A stretch of DNA of 64,000 bases from an uncultured Pelagibacteraceae bacterium. GTDB taxonomy: Bacteria; Pseudomonadota; Alphaproteobacteria; Pelagibacterales; Pelagibacteraceae. The stretch covers positions 1-64,000 of the forward strand of contig CACJPL010000001.1 in NCBI GenBank assembly GCA_902595285.1. Reading direction: 5' to 3'. The translations under genes were made by a program, and so were the position numbers. The notes under the pieces were generated by a model. That model saw only the letters and a list, made by a program, of their open reading frames with translations. It was not told where the DNA came from and did no database searches. Each line of letters begins with the position of its first letter. Within the stretch, counting starts at the first letter, position 1. Positions 38,201-46,684 of this stretch are shown here, piece by piece.

Positions 38201-39985
38201 TTAAGAATTTAAAGAAGGTTGTTTCTTCATATCCTCTTTTTTAATACCCGCAACTCTAACTGGTTTCTTCATAGCATCTCTTCTAAAAGGTTCGCCAAGT
38301 TCTTGGTTTAAAATAACTTCTATAAAGGTAGTAATACCTTTCTTTTGATCTTCACATGATTGTTTAATAGCATTTGTAGTTTCTTCCATTGTTTTAACAG
38401 TTACACCTTTTAAACCACAAGCATCAGCAACTTTAGCGTAACTTAACTCTGGATCTAACTCAGTACCAACAAAGTTATTATCAAACCAAAGTGTAGTATT
38501 TCTTTTTTCTGCTCCCCATTGATAATTTCTGAAAATAACCATTGTTATTGCGGGCCACTCTTCTCTTGCACATGAGCTCATTTCATTCATGCTTATTCCG
38601 AAAGCACCATCACCAGCAAATCCGATAACAGGAGTGTCTGGACAACCAATCTTTGCTCCCAATATTGATGGAAATCCATAACCACAAGGACCAAATAAAC
38701 CAGGAGCTAAATATTTTCTTGGTTTTTCAAAAGTTGGATAAGCATTTCCTATTGCACAATTGTTGCCAATATCACTTGATATAATTACATCATCAGGCAT
38801 TCCTACTTGAATTGCTCTCCATGCTTGTCTTGGTGACATTCTATCTGCATCTCTTTCTCTTGCTTCTTTGTTCCAAACTGTTCCTTCATCATCATCTTCA
38901 TGATCTAAACTTGAAAGTTTTTGTAACCAAGCAGATTTAGTTTTATGAATTAAATCTTTTCGAGCTTGTCTATCAGTATCACCAGCATTTGATGATAATT
39001 TTGCTAAAATTTGCTCTGCAACAAGTTTTGCATCTCCGCTTATTCCTACTGTAACTTTTTTGGTTAAACCTATTCTATCAGGATTAATATCAACCTGGAT
39101 TATATTTGCATTCTTAGGCCAATAATCTATTCCATAACCTGGTAAGGTAGAAAAAGGATTTAATCTTGTTCCTAAAGCTAATACTACATCAGCTTTCGAA
39201 ATTAATTCCATTGCAGCTTTTGATCCATTGTAACCTAAGGGACCAACCGCTAAAGGATGGCTTCCCGGGAAACTATCATTATGTTGGTAACCTGAACAAA
39301 CTGGTGAGTCTAATTTTTCTGCAAGTTTTTTTGCGGCTTCAATAGCCCCACCAATTACAACTCCCGCACCAGATAATATAACTGGAAATTTTGCTTTAGA
39401 CAATAAATCAGCTGCTTTTACAACAGCATCATTTCCTCCACCCTGTCTTTCAAGTCTTACGATTGGAGGAAGATCAATATCAATTACTTGACACCAATAA
39501 TCTCTTGGAACATTTATTTGTGCTGGTGCTGATCCCCTAATAGCTTTTTCAATTACTCTGTTTAACACTTCTGCCATTCTAGAAGGATCTCTTACTTCTT
39601 CTTGGTAACAAACCATATCTTTAAATAAATTCATTTGCTCTACTTCTTGAAATCCTCCTTGTCCCATTGTTTTATTAGCTGCCTGAGGTGTAACTAATAA
39701 AAGTGGAGTATGATTCCAATAAGCTGTTTTGATAGGTGTAACTAATCCAGTAATTCCAGGCCCATTCTGTGCAATAACCATTGACATTTTTCCAGTAGCT
39801 CTAGTGTATCCATCAGCAATTAAACCACCGTTTGTTTCATGAGCAACATCCCAAAAAGTTATACCGGCATCTGGAAAAATATCTGAAATTGGCATAAAGG
39901 CAGAACCTATGATTCCAAATGCATGTTCAATACCGTGCATTTGCAAAACTTTTACAAAAGCTTCTTCTGTTGTCATTTTAGTCAT
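38201..39985 (-). CDS. xsc: Sulfoacetaldehyde acetyltransferase Xsc
   Basis: This thiamine-diphosphate enzyme converts sulfoacetaldehyde and phosphate to acetyl-phosphate and sulfite. It is 594 aa, the usual length. The N-terminal segment FGIIGSAFMPISDIFPDAGI and HETNGG (the ThDP-activating glutamate, about residue 50) are Xsc-like rather than acetolactate-synthase-like. The cofactor motif GDGAFGISMNE is followed by the distal asparagine in FRNYQWGAEK. The conserved C-terminal FRRDAMKKPVR is also present. It is divergent from suyAB with overlapping promoters. A GAGG sequence about 10 nt upstream supports the start. Confidence 0.95.
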   Translation of the reverse strand: MTKMTTEEAFVKVLQMHGIEHAFGIIGSAFMPISDIFPDAGITFWDVAHETNGGLIADGYTRATGKMSMVIAQNGPGITGLVTPIKTAYWNHTPLLLVTPQAANKTMGQGGFQEVEQMNLFKDMVCYQEEVRDPSRMAEVLNRVIEKAIRGSAPAQINVPRDYWCQVIDIDLPPIVRLERQGGGNDAVVKAADLLSKAKFPVILSGAGVVIGGAIEAAKKLAEKLDSPVCSGYQHNDSFPGSHPLAVGPLGYNGSKAAMELISKADVVLALGTRLNPFSTLPGYGIDYWPKNANIIQVDINPDRIGLTKKVTVGISGDAKLVAEQILAKLSSNAGDTDRQARKDLIHKTKSAWLQKLSSLDHEDDDEGTVWNKEARERDADRMSPRQAWRAIQVGMPDDVIISSDIGNNCAIGNAYPTFEKPRKYLAPGLFGPCGYGFPSILGAKIGCPDTPVIGFAGDGAFGISMNEMSSCAREEWPAITMVIFRNYQWGAEKRNTTLWFDNNFVGTELDPELSYAKVADACGLKGVTVKTMEETTNAIKQSCEDQKKGITTFIEVILNQELGEPFRRDAMKKPVRVAGIKKEDMKKQPSLNS

Positions 39986-40032
39986 AAAACTAGAACCTCT
40001 CTAAAATATGTTAAACTATTTATAAAATTCGT

Positions 40033-40060
40033 TTGTTAATTTGTGCGATTAATATATAAG
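40033..40060 (+). promoter_or_regulatory. Candidate promoter for suyAB-yeiH
   Basis: TTGTTA, 16 nt, TATAAG on the plus strand predicts a start near 40067 and a leader of about 29 nt before suyA. It overlaps the xsc promoter on the other strand. Confidence 0.4.
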
Positions 40061-40076
40061 ATTTTACAAATTTCAA
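40048..40076 (-). promoter_or_regulatory. Candidate promoter for xsc
   Basis: On the minus strand TTGAAA, 17 nt, ATTAAT precedes xsc by about 60 nt. The -10 regions of this and the suyA promoter overlap, so polymerase could occupy only one at a time. Confidence 0.35.
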
Positions 40077-40095
40077 ACAAACAAATCGACACGAT

Positions 40096-40380
40096 ATGGC
40101 AACAGATATAATAATTCACGACGAAAATGACAACGTAGGAGTAGTTGTTATTGAAAAAATCACCTCAAAACAAGATTGCTCTTGTTGGGTTATGGAGAAC
40201 GACAAAACCGTTGGTATTCAATCTGCAGATGAAATCCCCTTGGGTCACAAGATAGCTATGGTTGACCTTAATGAAGGTGATACAATTATTAAATACGGTC
40301 ACGACATAGGAAAAGTAGTTAAATCAATTAAAAAAGGTGAGCATGTTCATGTTCACAACGTAAAAACAAAGAAGTGGTAA
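40096..40380 (+). CDS. suyA: (2R)-sulfolactate sulfo-lyase, alpha subunit SuyA
   Basis: This is the small subunit of the enzyme that splits 3-sulfolactate to pyruvate and sulfite. It is 94 aa with a SAF-type fold like the N-terminal domain of altronate dehydratase (UxaA). Recognisable parts are IPLGHKIAMVDLNEGDTIIKYGHDIG (about 48-73) and the histidine-rich GEHVHVHNVKTKKW end. It lies 3 nt before suyB, which encodes the catalytic domain, as in known suyAB loci. Confidence 0.92.
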   Translation: MATDIIIHDENDNVGVVVIEKITSKQDCSCWVMENDKTVGIQSADEIPLGHKIAMVDLNEGDTIIKYGHDIGKVVKSIKKGEHVHVHNVKTKKW

Positions 40381-40383
40381 ATA

Positions 40384-41550
40384 ATGGAAATTCCAAAAAG
40401 TTTTTTAGGTTTTAAAAGGGAAAATGGAAGAGCTGGAACAAGAAATCATGTAATTATTTTACCGGTTGATGACATTTCAAATGCATGTGCTGAAGCTGTC
40501 TCAAATAATATTAAAGGAACAATTGCACTACCACATTCATATGGAAGATTACAGTTTGGTGCAGATTTAGAATTACATTTTAGAACTATGATTGGTACTG
40601 CAAAAAATCCCAATGTAGCTGCTGCAATTGTAATTGGGATAGAACCTAAATGGACTAAAAGAATTGTAGATGAAGTTGCTAAAACAGGTAAACCTGTTGA
40701 GGGCTTTAGTATTGAAGGAGCTGGAGACATTGAAACGATTATGAAAGCTTCAAAAAAAGCTCAAGAATTTTCTATTTGGGCTTCAGAAAAACAAAGGGAA
40801 GAGTGCCCGATAAGTGATTTATGGATTTCAGTTAAATGTGGAGAGTCTGATACTACTTCTGGGCTAGCATCAAATCCTACTGTTGGTAATTTAATGGATA
40901 AACTTGAGCCCCTTGGTGTTCATTTATGTTTTGGAGAAACTTCTGAACTAACTGGAGCAGAAACAGTTTGTGAAAAAAGAGGTAAAACTCCTGAAGCTCA
41001 AGAAAAATTTAAAAAAACTTGGAACGATTATAATGACTTTATCTTAAAAGAAGCTACTGATGATTTATCTGAAAGCCAACCTACTGCTGGTAATATTGCT
41101 GGAGGTTTAACAACTATTGAAGAAAAAGCTTTTGGTAATTTTCAGAAAATTGGTTCAAGACAATTTATTGATGTTTTAACTCCTGCAGAAGAACCTGAAA
41201 AAGGCCCAGGATTATATTTTATGGATACTTCTTCTGCTGCAGCTGAATGTGTTACACTTCAAGCTGCAGGAGGATTTAATATTCATTTATTTCCCACAGG
41301 ACAAGGGAATATAATCGGAAATCCAATCGAACCTGTTATAAAGTTAACTGCTAACCCACTTACAGCAGTTAATATGAGTGAACACATTGATTGCGATGTT
41401 TCAAAAATTCTTTCAAGAGAAATGAATTTATCTGAAGCCGGTGATGAACTAATTAAGACAACTTTAAGGGTAGCTAATGGAAGATTAACTTGTGCAGAGG
41501 CTTTAGGTCATAGAGAATTTGTGATGACTAAACTCTACAGAAGTGCATAA
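40384..41550 (+). CDS. suyB: (2R)-sulfolactate sulfo-lyase, beta subunit SuyB
   Basis: This is the catalytic Fe-dependent lyase subunit of the UxaA-related family, 388 aa. [21 protein letters not shown] (about 10-30), [22 protein letters not shown] (about 149-170) with a conserved cysteine, and [24 protein letters not shown] (about 303-326) are typical. It works with SuyA to release sulfite from sulfolactate. It is followed after 8 nt by the YeiH-like exporter gene. Confidence 0.94.
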   Translation: MEIPKSFLGFKRENGRAGTRNHVIILPVDDISNACAEAVSNNIKGTIALPHSYGRLQFGADLELHFRTMIGTAKNPNVAAAIVIGIEPKWTKRIVDEVAKTGKPVEGFSIEGAGDIETIMKASKKAQEFSIWASEKQREECPISDLWISVKCGESDTTSGLASNPTVGNLMDKLEPLGVHLCFGETSELTGAETVCEKRGKTPEAQEKFKKTWNDYNDFILKEATDDLSESQPTAGNIAGGLTTIEEKAFGNFQKIGSRQFIDVLTPAEEPEKGPGLYFMDTSSAAAECVTLQAAGGFNIHLFPTGQGNIIGNPIEPVIKLTANPLTAVNMSEHIDCDVSKILSREMNLSEAGDELIKTTLRVANGRLTCAEALGHREFVMTKLYRSA

Positions 41551-41558
41551 AAATTTCT

Positions 41559-42638
41559 GTGGCTATTAAGTTTCAGTATATAAAATCAATTTTTCCAGGT
41601 GTTGTTTTAGCTTTAGTTTTTTGTTTGTTCTCTCAAGGAATAAATAATGTTTTAGCGATAGAGATTTTTGGTACTGAAAAAAGTCCAATATCAACAGTTC
41701 TAATAGCAATATTGCTTGGAATATTAATGGGAAATGCCTTTACACCAAGACCAGGTATGATGATTGGTTTAGATTTTACCCAACAATACATTTTAAAATT
41801 AGGAATTATTTTTTTAGGTATCAGACTTAGTTTTGCTGATTTTATAAAATTTGGTTCTGTTGCGATACCATTAGTGATATTTTGTATTTTGGGAGTATTA
41901 ATATTAATAAAACTTCTTATAAAAAAAGTCCCTATATCATCAAAAATGTCTTATCTAATTGCTATTGGTACTAGTGTTTGTGGAGCTACAGCAATTGTTG
42001 CAACAGCACCAGTTATCAATGCAAAAAAAACAGAAGTTGCTTATGCAATAGCTAATATTACATTATTTGGGGTTATTGCCATGCTTGTTTACCCTTATTT
42101 TGCGGAATGGTATTTTGAAAATAATGCTTTGGAAGCTGGCTTATTTTTAGGAACCTCAATTCACGAAACTTCTCAAGTCGCTGCCGCAGGATTAATTTAT
42201 GATCAACAATTCAATAATCCTGAAACTTTAGATGTAGCAACAGTAACAAAATTAATTAGAAATACTTTTCTAGTAATACTTATACCTTTATTTGCTTTCT
42301 TATATAATAGAGGGGAAATTAAGGGCCAAAAATACTCAATTTTGAGTATTTTTCCATATTTTGTAATTGGATTCATTGGCATGATAATTATTAGAAATTT
42401 AGGTGATCAATTATTTTCAGTTGAAAGTGATAATTTTTATAACTGGTCTAAATTTATTGAATATTTGAAAATTTCAACAACTGTATTTTTAACAATGGCA
42501 ATGGCTGCTGTAGGAATTTCAATAAACTTAAGTGAACTTAAATCAATGGGCTATAAACCTTTTGTAGTTGGTTTGATTGCGGCAGTAACTGTTGGAATTA
42601 TTAGTTTAATATATATAGAAACTTTAAAAATTTTTTAA
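41559..42638 (+). CDS. YeiH/UPF0324 family putative sulfate/sulfite exporter
   Basis: This 359-aa membrane protein has about 10-11 helices and the YeiH signatures LGIRLSFADFIKFG, SYLIAIGTSVCGATAIVATAPVI (about 130-152) and GTSIHETSQVAAAG (about 198-211). Family members next to sulfonate genes are thought to export sulfite or sulfate. The start is GTG at 41559, 8 nt after suyB, so it belongs to the suyAB transcript. It converges with the TauE gene, with 1 nt between the stops. Confidence 0.85.
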   Translation: MAIKFQYIKSIFPGVVLALVFCLFSQGINNVLAIEIFGTEKSPISTVLIAILLGILMGNAFTPRPGMMIGLDFTQQYILKLGIIFLGIRLSFADFIKFGSVAIPLVIFCILGVLILIKLLIKKVPISSKMSYLIAIGTSVCGATAIVATAPVINAKKTEVAYAIANITLFGVIAMLVYPYFAEWYFENNALEAGLFLGTSIHETSQVAAAGLIYDQQFNNPETLDVATVTKLIRNTFLVILIPLFAFLYNRGEIKGQKYSILSIFPYFVIGFIGMIIIRNLGDQLFSVESDNFYNWSKFIEYLKISTTVFLTMAMAAVGISINLSELKSMGYKPFVVGLIAAVTVGIISLIYIETLKIF

Positions 42639-42639
42639 A

Positions 42640-43719
42640 TTAAGATTTTACTAATAATTTTTTTCTTAGATTTGACATAAAACGTCTAATAAATGCCGCT
42701 CCAACACCTAAAATAATAGCAAACATGATTGTAAATAGTCCATAGAAGAAAGGCATCTCTTTTGAAAAATCAATTATAAATTGAGAAAAGAAATTCAGAT
42801 CTGCACTTGTTGCCTTCGTAGTTCCATTAATAATCTGATCTGCGAAAAAAGTATCATAAGCAATTGCTATACCTACTATAAGCAACAAAATTGCTAACAA
42901 AGCTCTTAAACCAGAGCTATCAATTTTTTCTCCTAATTTTTGTCCAACCTGTACTCCTATTATGGATCCTACAACCAACATAAGAACTAGTAACAAATCT
43001 ATAGACCCATAATTAAATGAATGAAGAAAAGTAACAACCACACTTACAAAAATAGTTACAAATAAAGATGTACCAGGAACTAATTTAGTAGGCATTTTAA
43101 TTATATAAATCATTGCAGGCACTAAAATAAAAGCACCTCCTATTCCCATGATAGCTGCGATAAAACCAACTAATAGACCAATAATAATTGGAGTAAAAAT
43201 ACTCTCATATAATTTAGATTTTGGAAATCTCATTCTTAATGGAAGACCATGTATCCAATAATGAACATGTAATTTTTTTTTAACTACAACGTTTCTTTTT
43301 GCTTTATCTATTTCACCCAAACTTTCAACTAACATTAAAGTTCCGATTATTGCTAATATATACATGTAAGCCAGAGAGATAACTGTATCAATTTTTCCAA
43401 TACCTTTAAAATAACTAAAAGTGTAAATTCCTAAAGAAGTTCCAATTACACCTCCAATGACGATCATTGAACCCATCTTATAATCTAAAGTATTTTTTAA
43501 ATAATGAGTTGTGGAACCTGAAACAGAAGTAGCTAAAATATTATTTGCTTCATTAGCAACTGCATAAGCTGGTGGTATTCCCAGGAAGATTAAAAAAGGT
43601 GTCATTAGAAAACCTCCACCAACACCAAATAAACCTGAAAGTACTCCGACAATTGCGCTTAATAAAAGTATTTCAATAGGGTTAACAAAAACTTGAGCTA
43701 TTGGTAAAAATACTTCCAT
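42640..43719 (-). CDS. tauE: TauE/SafE family sulfite/anion exporter
   Basis: This is a 359-aa membrane protein with two halves of about four helices separated by a basic cytoplasmic loop (RNVVVKKKLHVHYWIHGLPLRMRFPKSK). Conserved glycine-rich motifs GVLSGLFGVGGGFLMTPFLI (about 25-44) and GFIAAIMGIGGAFILVPAMI mark the TauE/SafE family. Next to xsc, suyAB and aprBA, a role in sulfite or sulfate export is likely. A 44-aa membrane ORF lies 29 nt upstream. Confidence 0.87.
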   Translation of the reverse strand: MEVFLPIAQVFVNPIEILLLSAIVGVLSGLFGVGGGFLMTPFLIFLGIPPAYAVANEANNILATSVSGSTTHYLKNTLDYKMGSMIVIGGVIGTSLGIYTFSYFKGIGKIDTVISLAYMYILAIIGTLMLVESLGEIDKAKRNVVVKKKLHVHYWIHGLPLRMRFPKSKLYESIFTPIIIGLLVGFIAAIMGIGGAFILVPAMIYIIKMPTKLVPGTSLFVTIFVSVVVTFLHSFNYGSIDLLLVLMLVVGSIIGVQVGQKLGEKIDSSGLRALLAILLLIVGIAIAYDTFFADQIINGTTKATSADLNFFSQFIIDFSKEMPFFYGLFTIMFAIILGVGAAFIRRFMSNLRKKLLVKS

Positions 43720-43748
43720 AAAAAATCTTGAAGTTGTTAAAAAACAAC

Positions 43749-43883
43749 TTAATTAAAAGTAATAAACGTTCCAACTAAAATCACTCCCCAATAAGCCGTT
43801 AAGCTTGCTATAATTCCTGCTTTAATTAATATTGTTTTAAAATTTGAGAGTTTATTGATAATTTTTACGTTAGAAAGTAACAT
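43749..43883 (-). CDS. Small membrane protein upstream of tauE (44 aa)
   Basis: This ORF is absent from the track. It reads MLLSNVKIINKLSNFKTILIKAG followed by one hydrophobic helix (IIASLTAYWGVILVGTFITF). A good promoter (TTGACA, 16 nt, TAATGA) ends just before its ATG, and tauE follows after 29 nt. It is probably the first cistron of the tauE unit, perhaps translated from a leaderless message. I recognise no family; a regulatory or accessory role for the exporter is a guess. Confidence 0.55.
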   Translation of the reverse strand: MLLSNVKIINKLSNFKTILIKAGIIASLTAYWGVILVGTFITFN

Positions 43884-43891
43884 TTAAACCG

Positions 43892-43919
43892 TCATTACAC
43901 CCACAACGAAATTTGTCAA
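43892..43919 (-). promoter_or_regulatory. Strong candidate promoter for the 44-aa ORF and tauE
   Basis: On the minus strand a consensus -35 TTGACA is followed after 16 nt by TAATGA. The expected transcription start falls within 1-2 nt of the ATG at 43883, predicting a leaderless mRNA. Confidence 0.5.
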
Positions 43920-43951
43920 ACAATTATTTATTATTAAGTAATTTTTTTAGC

Positions 43952-44302
43952 CTAGTAGATAGTAGCCCCAAAAACTTTAATTGTGTCGTCCTCAACTCCT
44001 AAAACCAATCTTCCAAGGAACTCCCCTGGGATCTCTTTATTTGTCTGTTTAATTAGAACGGTTATATGGTCTCCTCTTCTAAGGCATCCAAACGGTTCAA
44101 AAGTTTCTTTAAGATTAGTAATTAGTTTGTTGTTAGCCCACTGCTTGCCGAGCTCTACTTCGTTAGCACCAAAAAGCATTTGAGTGGAGAAATCCTTAGT
44201 AAAACCACCATAATCCTTGAGATTAGATGATTTAACTAAATTATCCCAAATAGGTTTGGCTAATTCAAATATCTCGTCGTCTGTTTTAGATAAAATATCC
44301 AT
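43952..44302 (-). CDS. Conserved-looking unknown protein downstream of aprA (116 aa)
   Basis: I do not recognise this family. It begins 21 nt after the aprA stop on the same strand, so it is probably the fourth cistron of aprMBA. It has no signal peptide or membrane helix. The N-terminal half is helical (DEIFELAKPIWDNLVKSSN, KDFSTQML). The C-terminal half looks like curved beta strands: LRRGDHITVLIKQT, IPGEFLGRLVLGVEDDTIKVFGATIY. The order helix-helix-strands recalls NTF2/cone-like small subunits, but that is only a shape impression. One cysteine lies in FGCLRRG. It is likely a soluble accessory to sulfite oxidation or to the nearby FAD enzyme. Confidence 0.75.
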   Translation of the reverse strand: MDILSKTDDEIFELAKPIWDNLVKSSNLKDYGGFTKDFSTQMLFGANEVELGKQWANNKLITNLKETFEPFGCLRRGDHITVLIKQTNKEIPGEFLGRLVLGVEDDTIKVFGATIY

Positions 44303-44323
44303 AAAATTTATTTGAAAAGTTTA

Positions 44324-46183
44324 TTAAGAAGCTTTTTTCTTCTCGTTCTCATCCACTATATGGTAGACAGGAACCTTCTCCATACTAAACTTACCAGTTT
44401 TAGGATCTCTTCTTGAAACTGTTAAGCAATGCCAATTATCATCATCAAGTTTCATATGATCGCCTCTATAATAATAACCAGGCCATCTAGTTTCCTCTCT
44501 AAACATAGTGTGCTCTGTTACACACTGAGAAGTCAAAGCTCTGTGTTTAAGCTCCCATGCTCTCATAAGCTGGTGATAATCCTCAGCTCCTACGTTTTCA
44601 AGATCTTCCTCAAGCCAAGCTAACAATTCTAATCCTCTTTTTAGCATATTAGCATTAGTCATATAGTTTGTAGCTATTCCACCCACATATTCGTCCATTA
44701 TTCTTTGTAAACGTTGTAAGCCTTGAATAGGTGAAATATAGCTTGGAGATACAGTTCCTCCGGTAATCTCATTTTGAGCAACTGTGTAATTTTCTAAAGG
44801 TTTATAAACTTTAACTTTGAAATCTTCACATTGTTTATCTGATACTTTTAAACCCTCAGCTTTTTTGTCCTCAATATATTTTACAGCTGCTTTTGCTGCT
44901 AATCTTCCTTCAGTAAATGAGCCTGACGAAAATTTGTGAGCACTTCCACCTACAGTATCACCTGCTCCAAATAATCCATCAATTGTTAACATTCTATTGT
45001 AACCCCAGAAATACTCCGGTGGAGACAAATCCTCTGGTCCACTTACCCAAGCTCCAGAACAAGTAGCATGAGAGCCCATTACGTATGGTTCAGACGTTGT
45101 TAATTCAGGGTTTGTATATTTTGGATCTATATTTTGAGATGCCCAAACTACAGCTTGACCTACAGTCATTCCTAAAAAGTTTTCCCAACCAACAGTTTCT
45201 AAATGTGGATCTTGAAATGCCTCAGTAGTAACCATGTGGATTGGTCCACCACCTGCCATTGTTTCTTGAATAAATGCATGGTTTCTTAAACACGTAGGCG
45301 TTGGATGATGATCTATATATTCACCTACTAATTCTTTAGTCTGGTCGTACCATTTCTTCTCGTAGTTTTCACCGTTTGCATTTTGTGTATATGTTTTTAA
45401 ATGTAAGAAATAAGCTCCAACAGGTCCATATCCATCTTTAAATCTACATAATACAATTCTATTTTCCATTTGTGTCATCTTAGCGCCAGCTGCAATTGGT
45501 AATGCATATGCCGAACCATTGCTCCAAGGAGCATACCAAGTTCTACCCATGCCTTCACCAACAGCTCTTGGCTTAAATATGTGTGAAGCTCCTCCTGCTG
45601 CAACAATTACTGCCTTTGCTCTAAAAACATGGAAATCACCTGTTCTCATGTTAAACCCTACGGCACCACCCACTCTATTATCTTGAGCCTCATCCATTAA
45701 AAGATGAGTAATCATAATTCTATTATAAATTTTGTCTGCAGATTTTTTTGCAGCTTCTGCAACAATTGGCTTATAACTTTCACCGTGGATCATTATCTGC
45801 CACTTACCTTCTCTTAAATATCTTCCTGTCTCTTCATTTTTCATCATAGGAAGACCCCATTCATCAAACATATGAACAGTAGAGTCTACATGACGAGCCA
45901 TGTCATATCCTAAATCTTCTCTAACCATTCCCATCAAATCATTTCTTGCATATCTGACATGATCTTCAGGTTGATTTTCACCCCACTGCATACCCATGTA
46001 ACAGTTAATTGCATAAAGACCTTGAGCTACTGCCCCACTTCTATCTATGTTTGCTTTTTCAACACAAACAATTTTCATATCTCTACCCCAGTGCCTTGCT
46101 TCGAAAGTTGCACCAGTACCGGCCATACCTCCACCAACAACTAATACATCGCAGTCTTCGTAATGAGTTTTGTGCTTAGCCAT
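44324..46183 (-). CDS. aprA: Adenylylsulfate (APS) reductase alpha subunit AprA
   Basis: This is the FAD-containing catalytic subunit that interconverts APS with sulfite plus AMP; in sulfur-oxidising bacteria it runs from sulfite to APS. It is 619 aa. The FAD motif DVLVVGGGMAGTGATFEARHWG lies at about residues 9-30, with AVIVAAGGASHIFKPRAVGEGMGRTWYAPWSNG and the fumarate-reductase-like FGAGDTVGGSAHKFSSGSFTEGR downstream. The last base of the aprB stop is the first of its ATG, and it precedes the unknown 116-aa gene. Confidence 0.97.
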   Translation of the reverse strand: MAKHKTHYEDCDVLVVGGGMAGTGATFEARHWGRDMKIVCVEKANIDRSGAVAQGLYAINCYMGMQWGENQPEDHVRYARNDLMGMVREDLGYDMARHVDSTVHMFDEWGLPMMKNEETGRYLREGKWQIMIHGESYKPIVAEAAKKSADKIYNRIMITHLLMDEAQDNRVGGAVGFNMRTGDFHVFRAKAVIVAAGGASHIFKPRAVGEGMGRTWYAPWSNGSAYALPIAAGAKMTQMENRIVLCRFKDGYGPVGAYFLHLKTYTQNANGENYEKKWYDQTKELVGEYIDHHPTPTCLRNHAFIQETMAGGGPIHMVTTEAFQDPHLETVGWENFLGMTVGQAVVWASQNIDPKYTNPELTTSEPYVMGSHATCSGAWVSGPEDLSPPEYFWGYNRMLTIDGLFGAGDTVGGSAHKFSSGSFTEGRLAAKAAVKYIEDKKAEGLKVSDKQCEDFKVKVYKPLENYTVAQNEITGGTVSPSYISPIQGLQRLQRIMDEYVGGIATNYMTNANMLKRGLELLAWLEEDLENVGAEDYHQLMRAWELKHRALTSQCVTEHTMFREETRWPGYYYRGDHMKLDDDNWHCLTVSRRDPKTGKFSMEKVPVYHIVDENEKKKAS

Positions 46184-46653
46184 TAATAATAAACTCCTTT
46201 TTTAAAAGACTCTTTTGGAACCGCAGGAAGTTCACCATCAATATTTAGTCCTTCAGGTTCAGTGTAAAGTCTTTGTGAGTTTAATTCTCCTTGTTTTATT
46301 TTTTCACCTTCTGCAAGTTTAGGAATAAATTTTCCCCATGGTTTTGTTGTTATTGGTGAAACAAAATCTTTTGTTGTTCCATTTCTAAATTTTATTTTCC
46401 AAGAAATAGTTCCCTTTTCCTCTTCACGTCTTACTCTTACGCTATGTCCCATTGGAGCAAAGTCTGCATAACCTCTTACATCAATCGCATGATTTGGGCA
46501 TGCTTTTACACATGAATAACATTCCCAACAAAAATTTGGCTCTATATTTTTTGCACGTCTGATGTTTTCATCAATGTGCATTATATCAGATGGACAAATA
46601 TCCACGCAGTGACCACATCCATCACATCTAGTCATATATACAAAAGTAGACAT
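46183..46653 (-). CDS. aprB: Adenylylsulfate reductase beta subunit AprB
   Basis: This is the electron-transfer subunit with two [4Fe-4S] clusters. It is 156 aa: CDGCGHCVDICP (about 10-21) and CWECYSCVKACP (about 42-53), followed by a C-terminal tail that wraps AprA in known structures. It sits between aprM (31 nt upstream) and aprA (1-nt overlap). Confidence 0.97.
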   Translation of the reverse strand: MSTFVYMTRCDGCGHCVDICPSDIMHIDENIRRAKNIEPNFCWECYSCVKACPNHAIDVRGYADFAPMGHSVRVRREEEKGTISWKIKFRNGTTKDFVSPITTKPWGKFIPKLAEGEKIKQGELNSQRLYTEPEGLNIDGELPAVPKESFKKGVYY

Positions 46654-46684
46654 AATTTATTTTCTTTCCTTTTTTGATATCATA

